Assembly: GCF_009711415.1 (NCBI RefSeq)
Contig: NZ_SMLZ01000095.1
Location: forward strand, 1 to 64,000
Source: Roseibium denhamense
Lineage (GTDB): Bacteria; Pseudomonadota; Alphaproteobacteria; Rhizobiales; Stappiaceae
Direction: 5' to 3'
DNA: 64,000 nt
Under the pieces are notes generated by a model that made no database searches, was not told the origin of the DNA, and was given only the letters and a program-made list of their open reading frames with translations. Below, piece after piece: positions 9,352-18,393 of this stretch. Position numbers and translations under genes: made by a program. Every line of letters starts with the position of its first letter. Positions within the stretch are counted from its first letter, which is position 1.

Positions 9352-10131
9352 TTAGCCCTGACGCTGTTTCATCATGGCTTGCAGATACTGGATGTTGGCT
9401 TTTGCCTGCTGCGGGTCGAGCTCGGCGCGGGCAACCTGGATGGCCTCATCATATTTGCCCTGCACACCCAGCACCAAGGCAAGGTTCTGGCGGACACGGC
9501 TGTCGGCACCGGGAAGCGTTGCAGCGCGCCGGAGCGTGTATTCGGCATCTGCAAGCTCGTTGCTGAGAAGATAAGAGAGGCCGAGATTGTTCAGCAAGCT
9601 AGGGTCATCGGGCGCAATCTTTAGCGCTTGCTGATAGAGGTTCCGCGCTTCCTGATGCTTGCCAAGCTGATCGAGGATAGCTGCCTGCGCGGACATGAGC
9701 TTCCAATCGGGTGTTGCCGGGACCTGCGCCCGCTGCAATACATTCAAGGCTTCGTCGAAGTGTCCCCGCATCGCGAGCACCTTGCCATAGGCCGAGGCAA
9801 TCTCCCTGTCTCTTGGATAGGTGATAACGCCCGCACGCAGAACGGCCATCGCCTGTTCCGTCTGGCCGTTCTGGCTGAGGGCGCTGGCATAACCAAGGAT
9901 AGCGGTCCGGTTTTTCCGATCCTTCTCATAGGCGCGTCCCCATTTGTTGACCGCGGCCCGTGTTTGCGTGCTTCCCGGTGCGCTGGATTGCAGTCCGCTG
10001 CCCGGCGAATGCGTGCCCGTGTTGGATTTGTTGGACGCACATCCAGCCGCAAGCAAGACGGCCGCCATTGTTGCAACCTTGAATCCTAAAGATGGTTTCT
10101 TTGGTTTGGAGCGGGACTGAAGCGCGTTCAT
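9352..10131 (-). CDS. tadD: TPR lipoprotein, Tad pilus TadD-like
   Basis: This 259-residue protein has a lipoprotein signal peptide ending in LLAAGC (lipidated Cys31), followed by about five tetratricopeptide repeats, for example the unit ending LLNNLGLSYLLSNELADAEY. In Tad systems TadD is the TPR lipoprotein that helps the secretin insert, and the position beside tadC supports that role. It is encoded convergently to tadC. I prefer the start at 10131 over 10155 because AAGGAA lies upstream and the lipobox then falls at a normal distance. The 288-bp gap to tadC holds no recognisable gene or terminator. Confidence 0.88.
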   Translation of the reverse strand: MNALQSRSKPKKPSLGFKVATMAAVLLAAGCASNKSNTGTHSPGSGLQSSAPGSTQTRAAVNKWGRAYEKDRKNRTAILGYASALSQNGQTEQAMAVLRAGVITYPRDREIASAYGKVLAMRGHFDEALNVLQRAQVPATPDWKLMSAQAAILDQLGKHQEARNLYQQALKIAPDDPSLLNNLGLSYLLSNELADAEYTLRRAATLPGADSRVRQNLALVLGVQGKYDEAIQVARAELDPQQAKANIQYLQAMMKQRQG

Positions 10132-10327
10132 GATCGAATTCCTTGGTGGTCGCACCTTTAAACTTACCTAAAGAAATAGACTGTTAACCCTAATGGATCG
10201 TTAAACAGGCTTGCGTTCTGCAACGATGACATAACGCGGGACCGGTGGCCGGAGCCTGATATTGCGAAGTCCACCGGCGCGGATTACGAGTAGTCGACCA
10301 GATCGACAGAATCGACGGAGTGCGCCA

Positions 10328-11722
10328 GTGCGTCAGAGCCTTGTCCGGAAATCGGAAGTATCAGTATCAACCCCAATCATAGGTGTGACGGAAGCCAGCC
10401 TGGAAGATGTTCTTGCCAAGCTGGGTGAGCCTGCCCGCGCATGGTGCACGGCAAACGGTTTTACCGGAACAGCCTCGGCTTTCCAGCTTGTGCCGGGCTT
10501 GCGCGGTGAGGTGACAGCTGTCCTGTTCGGACTGTCCGGCGAGCGCTTGGCTCATCCGTTCTCTCTCGGTTCTCTGGTAAGGACGTTGCCGGAAGGGGAT
10601 TATCACCTGGACCAGACCATTCCAGATCATGCCGAAGCAGCCCTCGGCTTCGCTCTGTCGTCTTACGTATTCGACAAGTACAAGGCCCAGCCTGCAGCTT
10701 CGCGCCGTATCGCGGTATCAGACGATGTGGATCTCGACCGGATTAGCGTGATCCTAGAGGGCGTACAGCTCGCCCGCGACCTGATCAACATCCCTGCGAA
10801 CGATCTTGGCCCGGAAGAGTTGGCAAAGGCTGCCGGTGATCTGTTCAACGCCCATGGCGGGACAGGCCGGGTTGTTGTTGGCGAAAACCTGTTGGGTGAG
10901 AATTTCCCCATGGTTCATGCCGTTGGGCGCGCCAGTTCAAGATTGCCCCGGCTTGCCGATTACACATGGGGCAAGGAGGACGACCCAAAGGTCACACTTG
11001 TCGGAAAAGGGGTCATCTTTGATACCGGTGGTCTCAACATCAAGCCCGGTAATTCGATGGCCCTGATGAAGAAGGACATGGGCGGTGCGGCCAACGTCCT
11101 CGGTCTGGCTGCAATGATCATGGCGGCAGAGTTGCCGGTCCGGCTGCGGGTGATCATCCCGTGCGTCGAGAACGCCATTGCCGGAAACGCCTTCCGGCCG
11201 GGGGATGTTTTGCCGAGCCGCAAAGGCATTACAGTTGAAATTGGCAACACGGATGCAGAGGGGCGCCTGATCCTGGCGGATGCCTTGGCGCTTGCCGACG
11301 AGGAGCATCCCGATCTCCTGCTCGACATGGCCACGTTGACCGGCGCGGCCCGGGTGGCCCTCGGCCCCGATCTGCCTCCGTTTTATACTCATGATGAGGA
11401 GCTGGCGGAGGACATTTCCGTCGTTTCGGAAGCCGTATCCGATCCGCTCTGGCGCTTGCCTCTCTGGCAGCCTTACATGAGTTATCTCGACAGCAAGGTG
11501 GCTGATATCAACCACATCAACACGTCGGGAACCGGTTTTGCCGGATCGATCACCGCGGCCCTGTTCTTGTCCCGGTTTGTCGAGAATTCAAAAAGCTGGG
11601 CGCATTTTGATATCTACGGCTGGACCCCGATGGAAAAGCCGGGAAAACCGTCCGGCGGCGAAGCCCAAGGCATCCGCACCCTGTTTTCCTTGATTGAAGA
11701 GCGTTTCAGCAAAACACAATAA
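10328..11722 (+). CDS. pepA: leucyl aminopeptidase (M17)
   Basis: This cytosolic, two-metal aminopeptidase of the M17 family removes N-terminal residues from peptides. The protein is about 464 residues. The family signature NTDAEGRL is at residues 307-314. Other conserved blocks are GKGVIFDTGGLNIKP, KKDMGGAA and TLTGAARVALG. I chose GTG 10328, preceded by GGAG at 10317-10320. The longer reading from TTG 10262 adds a low-complexity basic extension without a ribosome site. A MarR-type regulator and an NlpC/P60 hydrolase follow on the same strand. Confidence 0.9.
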   Translation: MRQSLVRKSEVSVSTPIIGVTEASLEDVLAKLGEPARAWCTANGFTGTASAFQLVPGLRGEVTAVLFGLSGERLAHPFSLGSLVRTLPEGDYHLDQTIPDHAEAALGFALSSYVFDKYKAQPAASRRIAVSDDVDLDRISVILEGVQLARDLINIPANDLGPEELAKAAGDLFNAHGGTGRVVVGENLLGENFPMVHAVGRASSRLPRLADYTWGKEDDPKVTLVGKGVIFDTGGLNIKPGNSMALMKKDMGGAANVLGLAAMIMAAELPVRLRVIIPCVENAIAGNAFRPGDVLPSRKGITVEIGNTDAEGRLILADALALADEEHPDLLLDMATLTGAARVALGPDLPPFYTHDEELAEDISVVSEAVSDPLWRLPLWQPYMSYLDSKVADINHINTSGTGFAGSITAALFLSRFVENSKSWAHFDIYGWTPMEKPGKPSGGEAQGIRTLFSLIEERFSKTQ

Positions 11723-11779
11723 CGGCTCCGAAACGTTTTTCCGGTTAGACTGTGGGCGAAGGATGGGGTTCTCTCACAG

Positions 11780-12130
11780 ATGCCAGTTGATCTGCGCGCC
11801 TCTCAGGCGCTGAAACTTATGCATGAAGTGAATTTGGCGCTGGTGCGCGATCAGGATCAGGACCTGTCCGCGCGCCAGCTGACCATATTGCTGACCGTTT
11901 ATCTGGAGCCGCCACCGCATACGGTGCGCGGTCTTGCGGCGAAACTGAATGTGACCAAACCGGCGATCACGCGGGCGCTGGACACGCTTGGCGGATTGCG
12001 TTTGCTGTCCAGGAAGCGCGATGACGCCGACAAGCGCAACGTGATTATAACCCGAACCGTTGAAGGCGCGCTTTATCTGGAGCAACTTGGAGATCTTGTT
12101 GTCGAAAAGGCGCTGGAACTGCCGCGTTAG
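11780..12130 (+). CDS. MarR-family transcriptional regulator (short)
   Basis: This 116-residue winged-helix protein has recognition region LAAKLNVTKPAITRALDTL and wing region KRDDADKRNVIITRTVEG, typical of MarR dimeric repressors. It is shorter than the usual 140-150 residues, with reduced N- and C-terminal dimerisation helices. It sits between pepA and an NlpC/P60 hydrolase gene on the same strand. The target and ligand are unknown. Confidence 0.8.
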   Translation: MPVDLRASQALKLMHEVNLALVRDQDQDLSARQLTILLTVYLEPPPHTVRGLAAKLNVTKPAITRALDTLGGLRLLSRKRDDADKRNVIITRTVEGALYLEQLGDLVVEKALELPR

Positions 12131-12259
12131 AGCATCGGATGTTTGCTTGAAAACACCGTAAGGTGCTCAGCTCGTTAGTAATCGACCCGTCTGGGCCGGT
12201 AATCGGTTCCGATTTCCCGCCCGCAGCGGGTCTAACCCGCATAGGCCTGGATTATAACG

Positions 12260-13132
12260 ATGTCCGAAACACTTGACCGCCGCCGCCATCCGGTCCGCCC
12301 TGATCTGGCTGCTCTCGATTACAAGGGACGGGTCGACGCCGGCGCATTTGCCGAGGGCGAAGTTTTTCAGATTACCGCCGACAAAGTTGCCCTGCGCCCG
12401 GCGCCGGATGGCAGCCGGTCCATCGACACGGAAGCCCTGCGCGGCGAATGGGTGACGGTTTATGAAACAACGGACGAAGGCTGGGCCTGGGGGCAGCTCG
12501 ACACGGATGGCTATGTCGGCTGGCTTCCTTCCGAGTGCCTGGGCAAGGTCACACCGGCAACGCACCGTGTCCGGGCGTTGCGCACCTACAGGTATCCAGG
12601 GCCGGACCTCAAGTTTCCACCGCTCGGCCTTATGTCCATAGGTTCTCAGGTGTCGGTTAAAGGTGAAGTTGAAAACCGGGGGCTCACCTATGCCATTTTG
12701 GAGGATGGCTCGGCTGTGGTTGCAAGGCACCTGGTGCCAGTCGACTATGTTGCTGAAGACTGGGTGCAAGTGGCCACCGAACTGGTCGGGACACCTTATC
12801 TGTGGGGCGGGCGGAGCAGCCTGGGTCTTGACTGTTCAGCCCTGGTGCAGCTTGCCGCCCAAGCGGGGGGACATGATCTGCCGCGGGACAGCGACATGCA
12901 GGAAGCCGAGGCGGGGGAAGAGATCGATCACCTGGATCCGGTGTCGCTCAGGCGCGGTGATCTTCTTTTCTGGAAGGGCCATGTCGGCATTATCGCGGGA
13001 CCAAATCAGCTTTTGCATGCCAATGGCCATACAATGACGGTTGCGTTTGAAAAACTCGACAAAGCCATCAAGCGGATTGCAGAGACGGAATGGGGTGAGA
13101 TCACGCGGGCGCGCCGGTTGCCGGTCATCTGA
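12260..13132 (+). CDS. SH3-NlpC/P60 family cell-wall hydrolase
   Basis: This 290-residue protein has two N-terminal bacterial SH3-like segments (about 35-160) followed by an NlpC/P60 papain-like domain. The catalytic Cys192 lies in GLDCSALVQ and His241 in WKGHVGII. Such enzymes cut gamma-D-glutamyl-diaminopimelate bonds in peptidoglycan or in recycled muropeptides. No signal peptide is visible, so a cytoplasmic recycling role next to an aminopeptidase gene is plausible (inference). Confidence 0.87.
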   Translation: MSETLDRRRHPVRPDLAALDYKGRVDAGAFAEGEVFQITADKVALRPAPDGSRSIDTEALRGEWVTVYETTDEGWAWGQLDTDGYVGWLPSECLGKVTPATHRVRALRTYRYPGPDLKFPPLGLMSIGSQVSVKGEVENRGLTYAILEDGSAVVARHLVPVDYVAEDWVQVATELVGTPYLWGGRSSLGLDCSALVQLAAQAGGHDLPRDSDMQEAEAGEEIDHLDPVSLRRGDLLFWKGHVGIIAGPNQLLHANGHTMTVAFEKLDKAIKRIAETEWGEITRARRLPVI

Positions 13133-13165
13133 CCAATATTATCGAGAACCGCTTTAACCGGTCAG

Positions 13166-14347
13166 TTATCCGTTGAGGCTGAGCGGTTGTTGCGCCGGCT
13201 GACTATCCTTTGCGGCGGTCTCTGCCTCCCCAAGCTCCAGATCCTCGATCTTGCGGCTGCGTTTCGAGATCTTGTCGCTTGATATGAGGATGTTGTCGAT
13301 GTCCTTGTTGGCCTGGGCAAAATGCGACTGCAATTTGCCGACACGGTCGTTCAGGCGCCCCACATCGGCAATCAGGTGACCGACTTCGGCCTGAATGAGA
13401 TGGGCCTGTTCACGCATTTTCGCGTCGCGCAAGACAGCCTGGATCACCTGGATCGAGAGCATCAACAGGGATGGCGACACGATAACGACACGTGACCGAT
13501 GCGCCTTTTGCACCAGATCCTCAAACCGCTCGTTGAGTTCGGAAAATATGCTCTCAGATGGAACGAACAGGAAGGCCGTGTCCTGTGTCTCGCCGGGCAG
13601 AAGATACTTCTCGCTGATGTCCTGAATGTGTTTCGTGAAGTCCCTGCGGAACTGTGCGTGGGCCTGTTTGAGAGCATCTTCGGTTTCCGCATTGCGCAGA
13701 AGATTGAAGCCTTCCAGGGGAAATTTGGCGTCTATGGCCAGCGGCGGGGCGCCGTTGGGCATATGGATCAGGCAATCCGGCCGGGTGCTGTTTGAAAGGG
13801 TGGCCTGGAACGAGTAGGCGCTCGGGGCCATCTGATCCTGGATGATTGCTTCCATGCGTCCTTGTCCGAAGGCACCACGGGTTTGCTTGTTTGCAAGGAT
13901 TGCCTGAAGCTGCCCAACCTGGCCGGACAGGTCTGTGATTGTCTTTTGAGCGCGGTCGATCACGGCCAATCGCTCGTGAAGCTGGCGCAGGCCATCATTG
14001 GTTTGTTTGCTGGTGTGCGACATGGACTGGCCAAGTTTGTGGCCCATCCCGTCCAGGCGGTCATTGACCGCGCGCATGAGGTCGGATTGCCGGGAGCCAA
14101 AGACCTCGGCCATGGTCTGCATGCGACCGGTCATTTCCCCCTGGCTTTTCAGCAATTGCCCTAGATGACTTTCCAGTTCGCGGATGCGCTCCGCTGCAAC
14201 AGTGTCGGCTTCCGCACGGGACTGGATTTGGCGCTTGGTCTTGAATACCAGCCACAGAATAAGCGCCAGCAGGAAAAGTCCGCCGGCAATTGCCGCTTCG
14301 AAAACGGTGACCGGCCGACCGCCAAACACAAACAAAACATCATACAT
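13166..14347 (-). CDS. rmuC: DNA recombination protein RmuC
   Basis: This RmuC-family protein is about 393 residues: an N-terminal membrane anchor (about residues 14-35), a long coiled-coil (about 40-130) and a PD-(D/E)XK-like domain containing IDAKFPLEGFNLL and the segment TAFLFVPSESIFSEL. RmuC limits inversions and rearrangements in E. coli. The start is uncertain. ATG 14347 gives the usual short periplasmic tail before the anchor. Longer readings (14383, 14455) would run almost to the divergent def gene. No clear ribosome site was seen for any of them. Confidence 0.87.
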   Translation of the reverse strand: MYDVLFVFGGRPVTVFEAAIAGGLFLLALILWLVFKTKRQIQSRAEADTVAAERIRELESHLGQLLKSQGEMTGRMQTMAEVFGSRQSDLMRAVNDRLDGMGHKLGQSMSHTSKQTNDGLRQLHERLAVIDRAQKTITDLSGQVGQLQAILANKQTRGAFGQGRMEAIIQDQMAPSAYSFQATLSNSTRPDCLIHMPNGAPPLAIDAKFPLEGFNLLRNAETEDALKQAHAQFRRDFTKHIQDISEKYLLPGETQDTAFLFVPSESIFSELNERFEDLVQKAHRSRVVIVSPSLLMLSIQVIQAVLRDAKMREQAHLIQAEVGHLIADVGRLNDRVGKLQSHFAQANKDIDNILISSDKISKRSRKIEDLELGEAETAAKDSQPAQQPLSLNG

Positions 14348-14472
14348 GAAACAAACATAGAACGATTCGCGGCGCCCGCCCATCCGCTGAGCTGTTCCAG
14401 CCGGTTGAAAACCCGCCGCGAACCGATGTTTTCCGCGTTGACCGGTCCGCCACAATTGCCTATGTCAGGCGC

Positions 14473-14991
14473 ATGACAATACGCCCGATCATCACCATTC
14501 CCGACCCCGTCTTGCGCGAAGTCTGTCCGGCTATCGACACCGTCGACGATACCGTCCGGGCGCTCGCCGATGACATGCTGGAAACCATGTACGATGCCCC
14601 CGGTATCGGATTGGCCGCCAGTCAGATTGGAGTGCTGAAGCGCATCTTCGTGCTTGATGTGGCAAAGGAAGACGCGCCGAAAGAACCGATGGTCTTCATC
14701 AATCCCAAGATTGTCTGGTCCAGTGAAGAGCGTTCGGTTTACCAGGAAGGCTGTCTGTCGATCCCCGAATATTTCGAGGATGTCGAACGCCCTGCCGAAG
14801 TTACGGTCCAGTTTTTGAACCGGGAGGGGGCGGAACAGGAGATCAGGGCTGATGGTCTTTTGGCAACCTGCATCCAGCATGAGCTCGATCATCTGGACGG
14901 TAAACTATTCATCGATTACCTGTCGAAGCTGAAACGCGACAGGGTTACCAAGAAATTCGCCAAGCAGGCCAAGCTCGCCGGAAAACTTTAA
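14473..14991 (+). CDS. def: peptide deformylase
   Basis: This metalloenzyme removes the formyl group from nascent N-terminal methionine. It has 172 residues. All three family motifs are seen: [10 protein letters not shown] (Ser replacing the commoner Pro), EGCLSIP with metal ligand Cys94, and HELDH with His136 and His140 as ligands and Glu137 catalytic. It is followed by fmt, the enzyme that adds the formyl group, and is divergent from rmuC. Confidence 0.97.
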   Translation: MTIRPIITIPDPVLREVCPAIDTVDDTVRALADDMLETMYDAPGIGLAASQIGVLKRIFVLDVAKEDAPKEPMVFINPKIVWSSEERSVYQEGCLSIPEYFEDVERPAEVTVQFLNREGAEQEIRADGLLATCIQHELDHLDGKLFIDYLSKLKRDRVTKKFAKQAKLAGKL

Positions 14992-15132
14992 CAGGCGCCC
15001 CAGATTGGTCCTTTGCACGTTTGCTCAAACGCAGGACACCGGACGGAACGCCAATCTGGAGCAGCCTCCGGTGGCCCTGGTGTGCCGGAGGCGCAATAAC
15101 GGGTCACACTCTTCGAACCACTCGGGTATGCA

Positions 15133-16071
15133 ATGTCTCTTCGTGTAGTTTTTATGGGTACCCCGGATTTTTCGGTGCCGACCCTTCTGGAAATTGTCGG
15201 TCAGGGACACGAAGTCGTGGCCTGCTATTCCCAGCCGCCACGCCCGGCCGGCCGGGGCATGGACCTGAAAAAATCGCCTGTTCATGAGGCGGCCGAAGGG
15301 TTCGGGATCCCGGTTTACACTCCAGACAGCCTCAAGGGAGCGGAAGAGCAAGCGCAATTTGCAGCCCATGATGCGGATGTCGCGATCGTGGTCGCCTACG
15401 GTTTGCTCTTGCCCAAACCGGTTCTGGACGCACCCGTTCACGGCTGCTTGAACCTTCACGCCTCCCTCCTCCCGCGCTGGCGTGGTGCCGCTCCCATCAA
15501 CCGCGCGATCATGGCAGGTGACAAGGAAACCGCTGTGCAGGTGATGCGCATGGAAGAAGGACTGGACACCGGGCCTGTGTGCATGTCGGAGAGCGCTACC
15601 ATTGGCGAGCACATGACCGCTGGCGAATTGCACGATCAGTTGTCCGGCCTTGGCGGCGACCTGGTCCGCAGAGCTCTTGGGGCCTTGTCCTGGGGCGGTC
15701 TGACCGAGACACCACAACCGGCGGACGGTGTTACCTACGCGTCGAAACTGTCCAAGCAGGAGACGCGGATCGAGTGGTCCCGGCCCGCAAGCGAGGTGCA
15801 TAATCACATCCGGGGTCTGTCACCTTTTCCAGGGGCGTGGTGCGAGATGGAGCTGGGCGGAAAGCCGGAGCGGGTGAAAATCCTGCGCAGCAGTCTTGTT
15901 GAGGGGAAAGCTGCGCCTGGAACTGTTCTGGACGCTGATCACGGTCCAGTCATTGCCTGTTCTGAGGGGGCGGTGCGTCTGGGGCAGGTTCAGCGCGCGG
16001 GCAAGAAACCAATGTCCGGAGCCGAATTCCTGCGGGGTACGAAGCTTCCGGCAGGCACGGTTCTCGGATAG
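15133..16071 (+). CDS. fmt: methionyl-tRNA formyltransferase
   Basis: This enzyme formylates Met-tRNA(fMet) with 10-formyl-tetrahydrofolate to make the initiator tRNA. It has 312 residues, the usual length. The N-terminal formyltransferase domain carries [17 protein letters not shown] at about 110-126 with the catalytic Asn/His, and DTGPVC. The C-terminal OB-like domain covers about 205-312. The 140-bp gap after def contains nothing recognised. A GNAT gene and truA follow on the same strand. Confidence 0.97.
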   Translation: MSLRVVFMGTPDFSVPTLLEIVGQGHEVVACYSQPPRPAGRGMDLKKSPVHEAAEGFGIPVYTPDSLKGAEEQAQFAAHDADVAIVVAYGLLLPKPVLDAPVHGCLNLHASLLPRWRGAAPINRAIMAGDKETAVQVMRMEEGLDTGPVCMSESATIGEHMTAGELHDQLSGLGGDLVRRALGALSWGGLTETPQPADGVTYASKLSKQETRIEWSRPASEVHNHIRGLSPFPGAWCEMELGGKPERVKILRSSLVEGKAAPGTVLDADHGPVIACSEGAVRLGQVQRAGKKPMSGAEFLRGTKLPAGTVLG

Positions 16072-16092
16072 ATTACCGGCTGGGAGAAACGG

Positions 16093-16626
16093 ATGAACAC
16101 GGACCAGACCACTCTGACCATACGGGACGTTGAGACCGCTGACGAAAAAGCGGTTGCCGCGCTTCTGACCGAGGCCTTCCCGTCCGAAACCGAGGCCCGG
16201 CTGGTCCACACATTGCGGCATTGCGGGGCCTTGGTCCTGGAACAGGTCGCAATTGACGGCAGTGGCCGCATTGCCGGACATATCGCCTACAGCCGGGTGA
16301 CGCCTGCCGCCATTGGCCCGGGGCAAGGTCTGCAGGTAGCCTGTCTTGCACCGGTAACCGTCAGCCCGGGCTTGCAAAGAACCGGGATCGGTTCAGCACT
16401 CATCCAGCGCTCGCTTGAAGATCTCAAGGCAAAGGGCGAAGACCTTGTTCTGGTCCTCGGGCCGCCTGCCTATTTTCCACGGTTTGGGTTTGATGCCACG
16501 CTGGCTGAGAAGGTCAAAGGGCCTTACGCGGGGGCTGCGTTCATGGCGCTGGCGCTGACAGACGCCGGTACCCGCGACCTCCCGGTCGAAGTGGCGTTTG
16601 CAACGCCGTTTGAAGAATTCGAATAG
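16093..16626 (+). CDS. GNAT-family N-acetyltransferase (YhbS-like)
   Basis: This 177-residue protein has the GNAT acetyl-CoA-binding core APVTVSPGLQRTGIGSALI, followed by the segment LVLGPPAYFPRFGFD typical of the YhbS-like subgroup. The substrate is unknown. It is inserted between fmt and truA, 21 bp after fmt and 7 bp before truA, so it is probably co-transcribed with them. Confidence 0.88.
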   Translation: MNTDQTTLTIRDVETADEKAVAALLTEAFPSETEARLVHTLRHCGALVLEQVAIDGSGRIAGHIAYSRVTPAAIGPGQGLQVACLAPVTVSPGLQRTGIGSALIQRSLEDLKAKGEDLVLVLGPPAYFPRFGFDATLAEKVKGPYAGAAFMALALTDAGTRDLPVEVAFATPFEEFE

Positions 16627-16633
16627 GGCGCAG

Positions 16634-17461
16634 ATGCCGCGATACAAACTGACCGTTGAATATGACGGGCGGCCTTTTTCGGGCTGGCAGCGCCAGGCAA
16701 ACGCGCCGTCTGTACAGGCCGTTCTGGAACGCGCCATCAAGGCGTTTTCAGGCGAAGAGGTCACGATTGGCGGGGCTGGCCGCACGGATACCGGCGTTCA
16801 TGCCACCGGGCAGGTGTTCCATATGGACCTGTCAAAATCCTGGCCTGTGCGCACGATCATGGGCGCCATGAATTTTCATTGCCAGCCGGATCCGGTTGTC
16901 ATCCTGGATTGCACGGAAATGCATGAAGGCTTCGATTCACGTTTTTCCGCAATCCGCAGGGCCTACCGGTACCGCATTCATAACCGAATACCGCCTCTGA
17001 CCCATGATCGCGGGCTCGCCTGGCACGTCAAACCGGACCTCGATGCCGATGCCATGCATGCAGCAGCACAGGAATTCGTCGGCCACCACGACTTCACGAC
17101 CTTCCGCCATTCCCGCTGTCAGGCGAAAAGCCCTGAAAAAACGCTCGAAACATTCTCGGTCCGGCGCGAGGGCGAATTTGTGATTGCCGAATGTGCATCA
17201 CGCTCATTCCTGCACAATCAGGTTCGCTCAATGGTCGGAACCTTGCGCCTGGTCGGCGAGGGCAAGTGGGGCCCGGGCGATATTGCAAAGGCCCTGGCGG
17301 CGCGTGACCGCACGGCGTGCGGACCGGTTGCCCCGGCAGACGGCCTTTATCTCACACGGGTCGACTACCGCCCTGCTGATGTTGATATCGCGCTTTATGC
17401 CGATTGGCAGGCCCGCAAGGCAGCAATGGACGCAGAAATCGCCGACGATCCCGGCGCATAG
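16634..17461 (+). CDS. truA: tRNA pseudouridine(38-40) synthase TruA
   Basis: This enzyme makes pseudouridine at positions 38-40 of the anticodon stem-loop. It has 275 residues from ATG 16634. The catalytic Asp52 is in GRTDTGVHATGQ. Conserved blocks HDFTTFRHSRCQAKSPEKT and FLHNQVRSMVGTL follow. The start is set by GGGCGCAG upstream. A longer reading from 16598 would overlap the GNAT gene. Confidence 0.96.
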   Translation: MPRYKLTVEYDGRPFSGWQRQANAPSVQAVLERAIKAFSGEEVTIGGAGRTDTGVHATGQVFHMDLSKSWPVRTIMGAMNFHCQPDPVVILDCTEMHEGFDSRFSAIRRAYRYRIHNRIPPLTHDRGLAWHVKPDLDADAMHAAAQEFVGHHDFTTFRHSRCQAKSPEKTLETFSVRREGEFVIAECASRSFLHNQVRSMVGTLRLVGEGKWGPGDIAKALAARDRTACGPVAPADGLYLTRVDYRPADVDIALYADWQARKAAMDAEIADDPGA

Positions 17462-17471
17462 GTCCGCTGCC

Positions 17472-18299
17472 CTAAGCAGCCTCCTGACCGTCATTCACAA
17501 CGCATTTCTTGTACAAATGCCAAGTCGTGTGCCCGAGCACGGGCAGGGTGATCACCAGTCCTAAAAAGCCAGGAAGCATCGACACAACCAGAACAAGGGT
17601 CACGACCAGTCCCCATCCGAGCATCGGCAACGGTGAAGTGAAAACGGCTTTTACGCTTGTGATCATGGCCGTGATGAAATCCCGGTCCTCTTCCAGAAGC
17701 AGCGGGAAGGACACAACGGTCAACGAAAACAGGATCAGCGACAGGATCGCACCGACCACATGGCCGACCGCGAGAAACATGAGCCCATCGGACGTTGTGA
17801 GGACCTGGGTCATGAATTCCTCGAAAGAGGAGAAGGACCTGAACCCGAGGAACAGCGCCAGAAGCAAGCGCACCTGGTACATCCACATGATCTGAATGAA
17901 CAAAACCACAAAGGCCATCCAGGAAAGCTCACGGCCTTTCTGGGCCCACATCGCGCCGAAGATCGATGACCAGGACAGAGGCTCACCGGTCTGCAGACGG
18001 CGGCTGACCTCATAAAGGCCGACGGCGGCAAACGGGCCAAGCAAGACAAATCCCGCCGCTGCTGGATAGGATAGATAGCTCATGTTCAGCGCCCCTGCGG
18101 TCAAGACGACAAACAGGCCGCCTACCGCGAAAAACGCGCCAATCACCAAGCCGTAGACCGGGGCTCTGCGGAAGTCCATCAATCCCGCGCCCAGGGCATC
18201 GATCACATCGGTGCCGGTGATCGGAACCACTTTCGGCATCGGGCGGATGGCCGGGGTGCCGGTTTCGCTTTGTGCGTGCGATGTGGTCTTGTCGGTCAT
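17472..18299 (-). CDS. DUF2189 membrane protein
   Basis: This 275-residue protein matches the character of the DUF2189 family: a soluble N-terminus ending in a DALGAGLMDFRRAPVYGL-like entry segment, then about six membrane spans from residue 50 to 265. The function is unknown. The start is well supported by GGGAGGAAG in the 16 bp upstream. It is convergent with truA, with only 10 bp between the two stops. Confidence 0.82.
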   Translation of the reverse strand: MTDKTTSHAQSETGTPAIRPMPKVVPITGTDVIDALGAGLMDFRRAPVYGLVIGAFFAVGGLFVVLTAGALNMSYLSYPAAAGFVLLGPFAAVGLYEVSRRLQTGEPLSWSSIFGAMWAQKGRELSWMAFVVLFIQIMWMYQVRLLLALFLGFRSFSSFEEFMTQVLTTSDGLMFLAVGHVVGAILSLILFSLTVVSFPLLLEEDRDFITAMITSVKAVFTSPLPMLGWGLVVTLVLVVSMLPGFLGLVITLPVLGHTTWHLYKKCVVNDGQEAA

Positions 18300-18393
18300 G
18301 GTTGCTTCCTCCCAAAAGCAATGTGCTGATCTCAGTCCACAGACCGTGACATCTTACCTACAGAACCCAGGGGCACTCAATCGGGTAAAGGGC

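Noticed and set aside
12131..12175. Imperfect inverted repeat after the MarR gene, considered as a terminator or RIME-like element
   Set aside because: The arms pair poorly and there is no T tract, so it is too weak to list.
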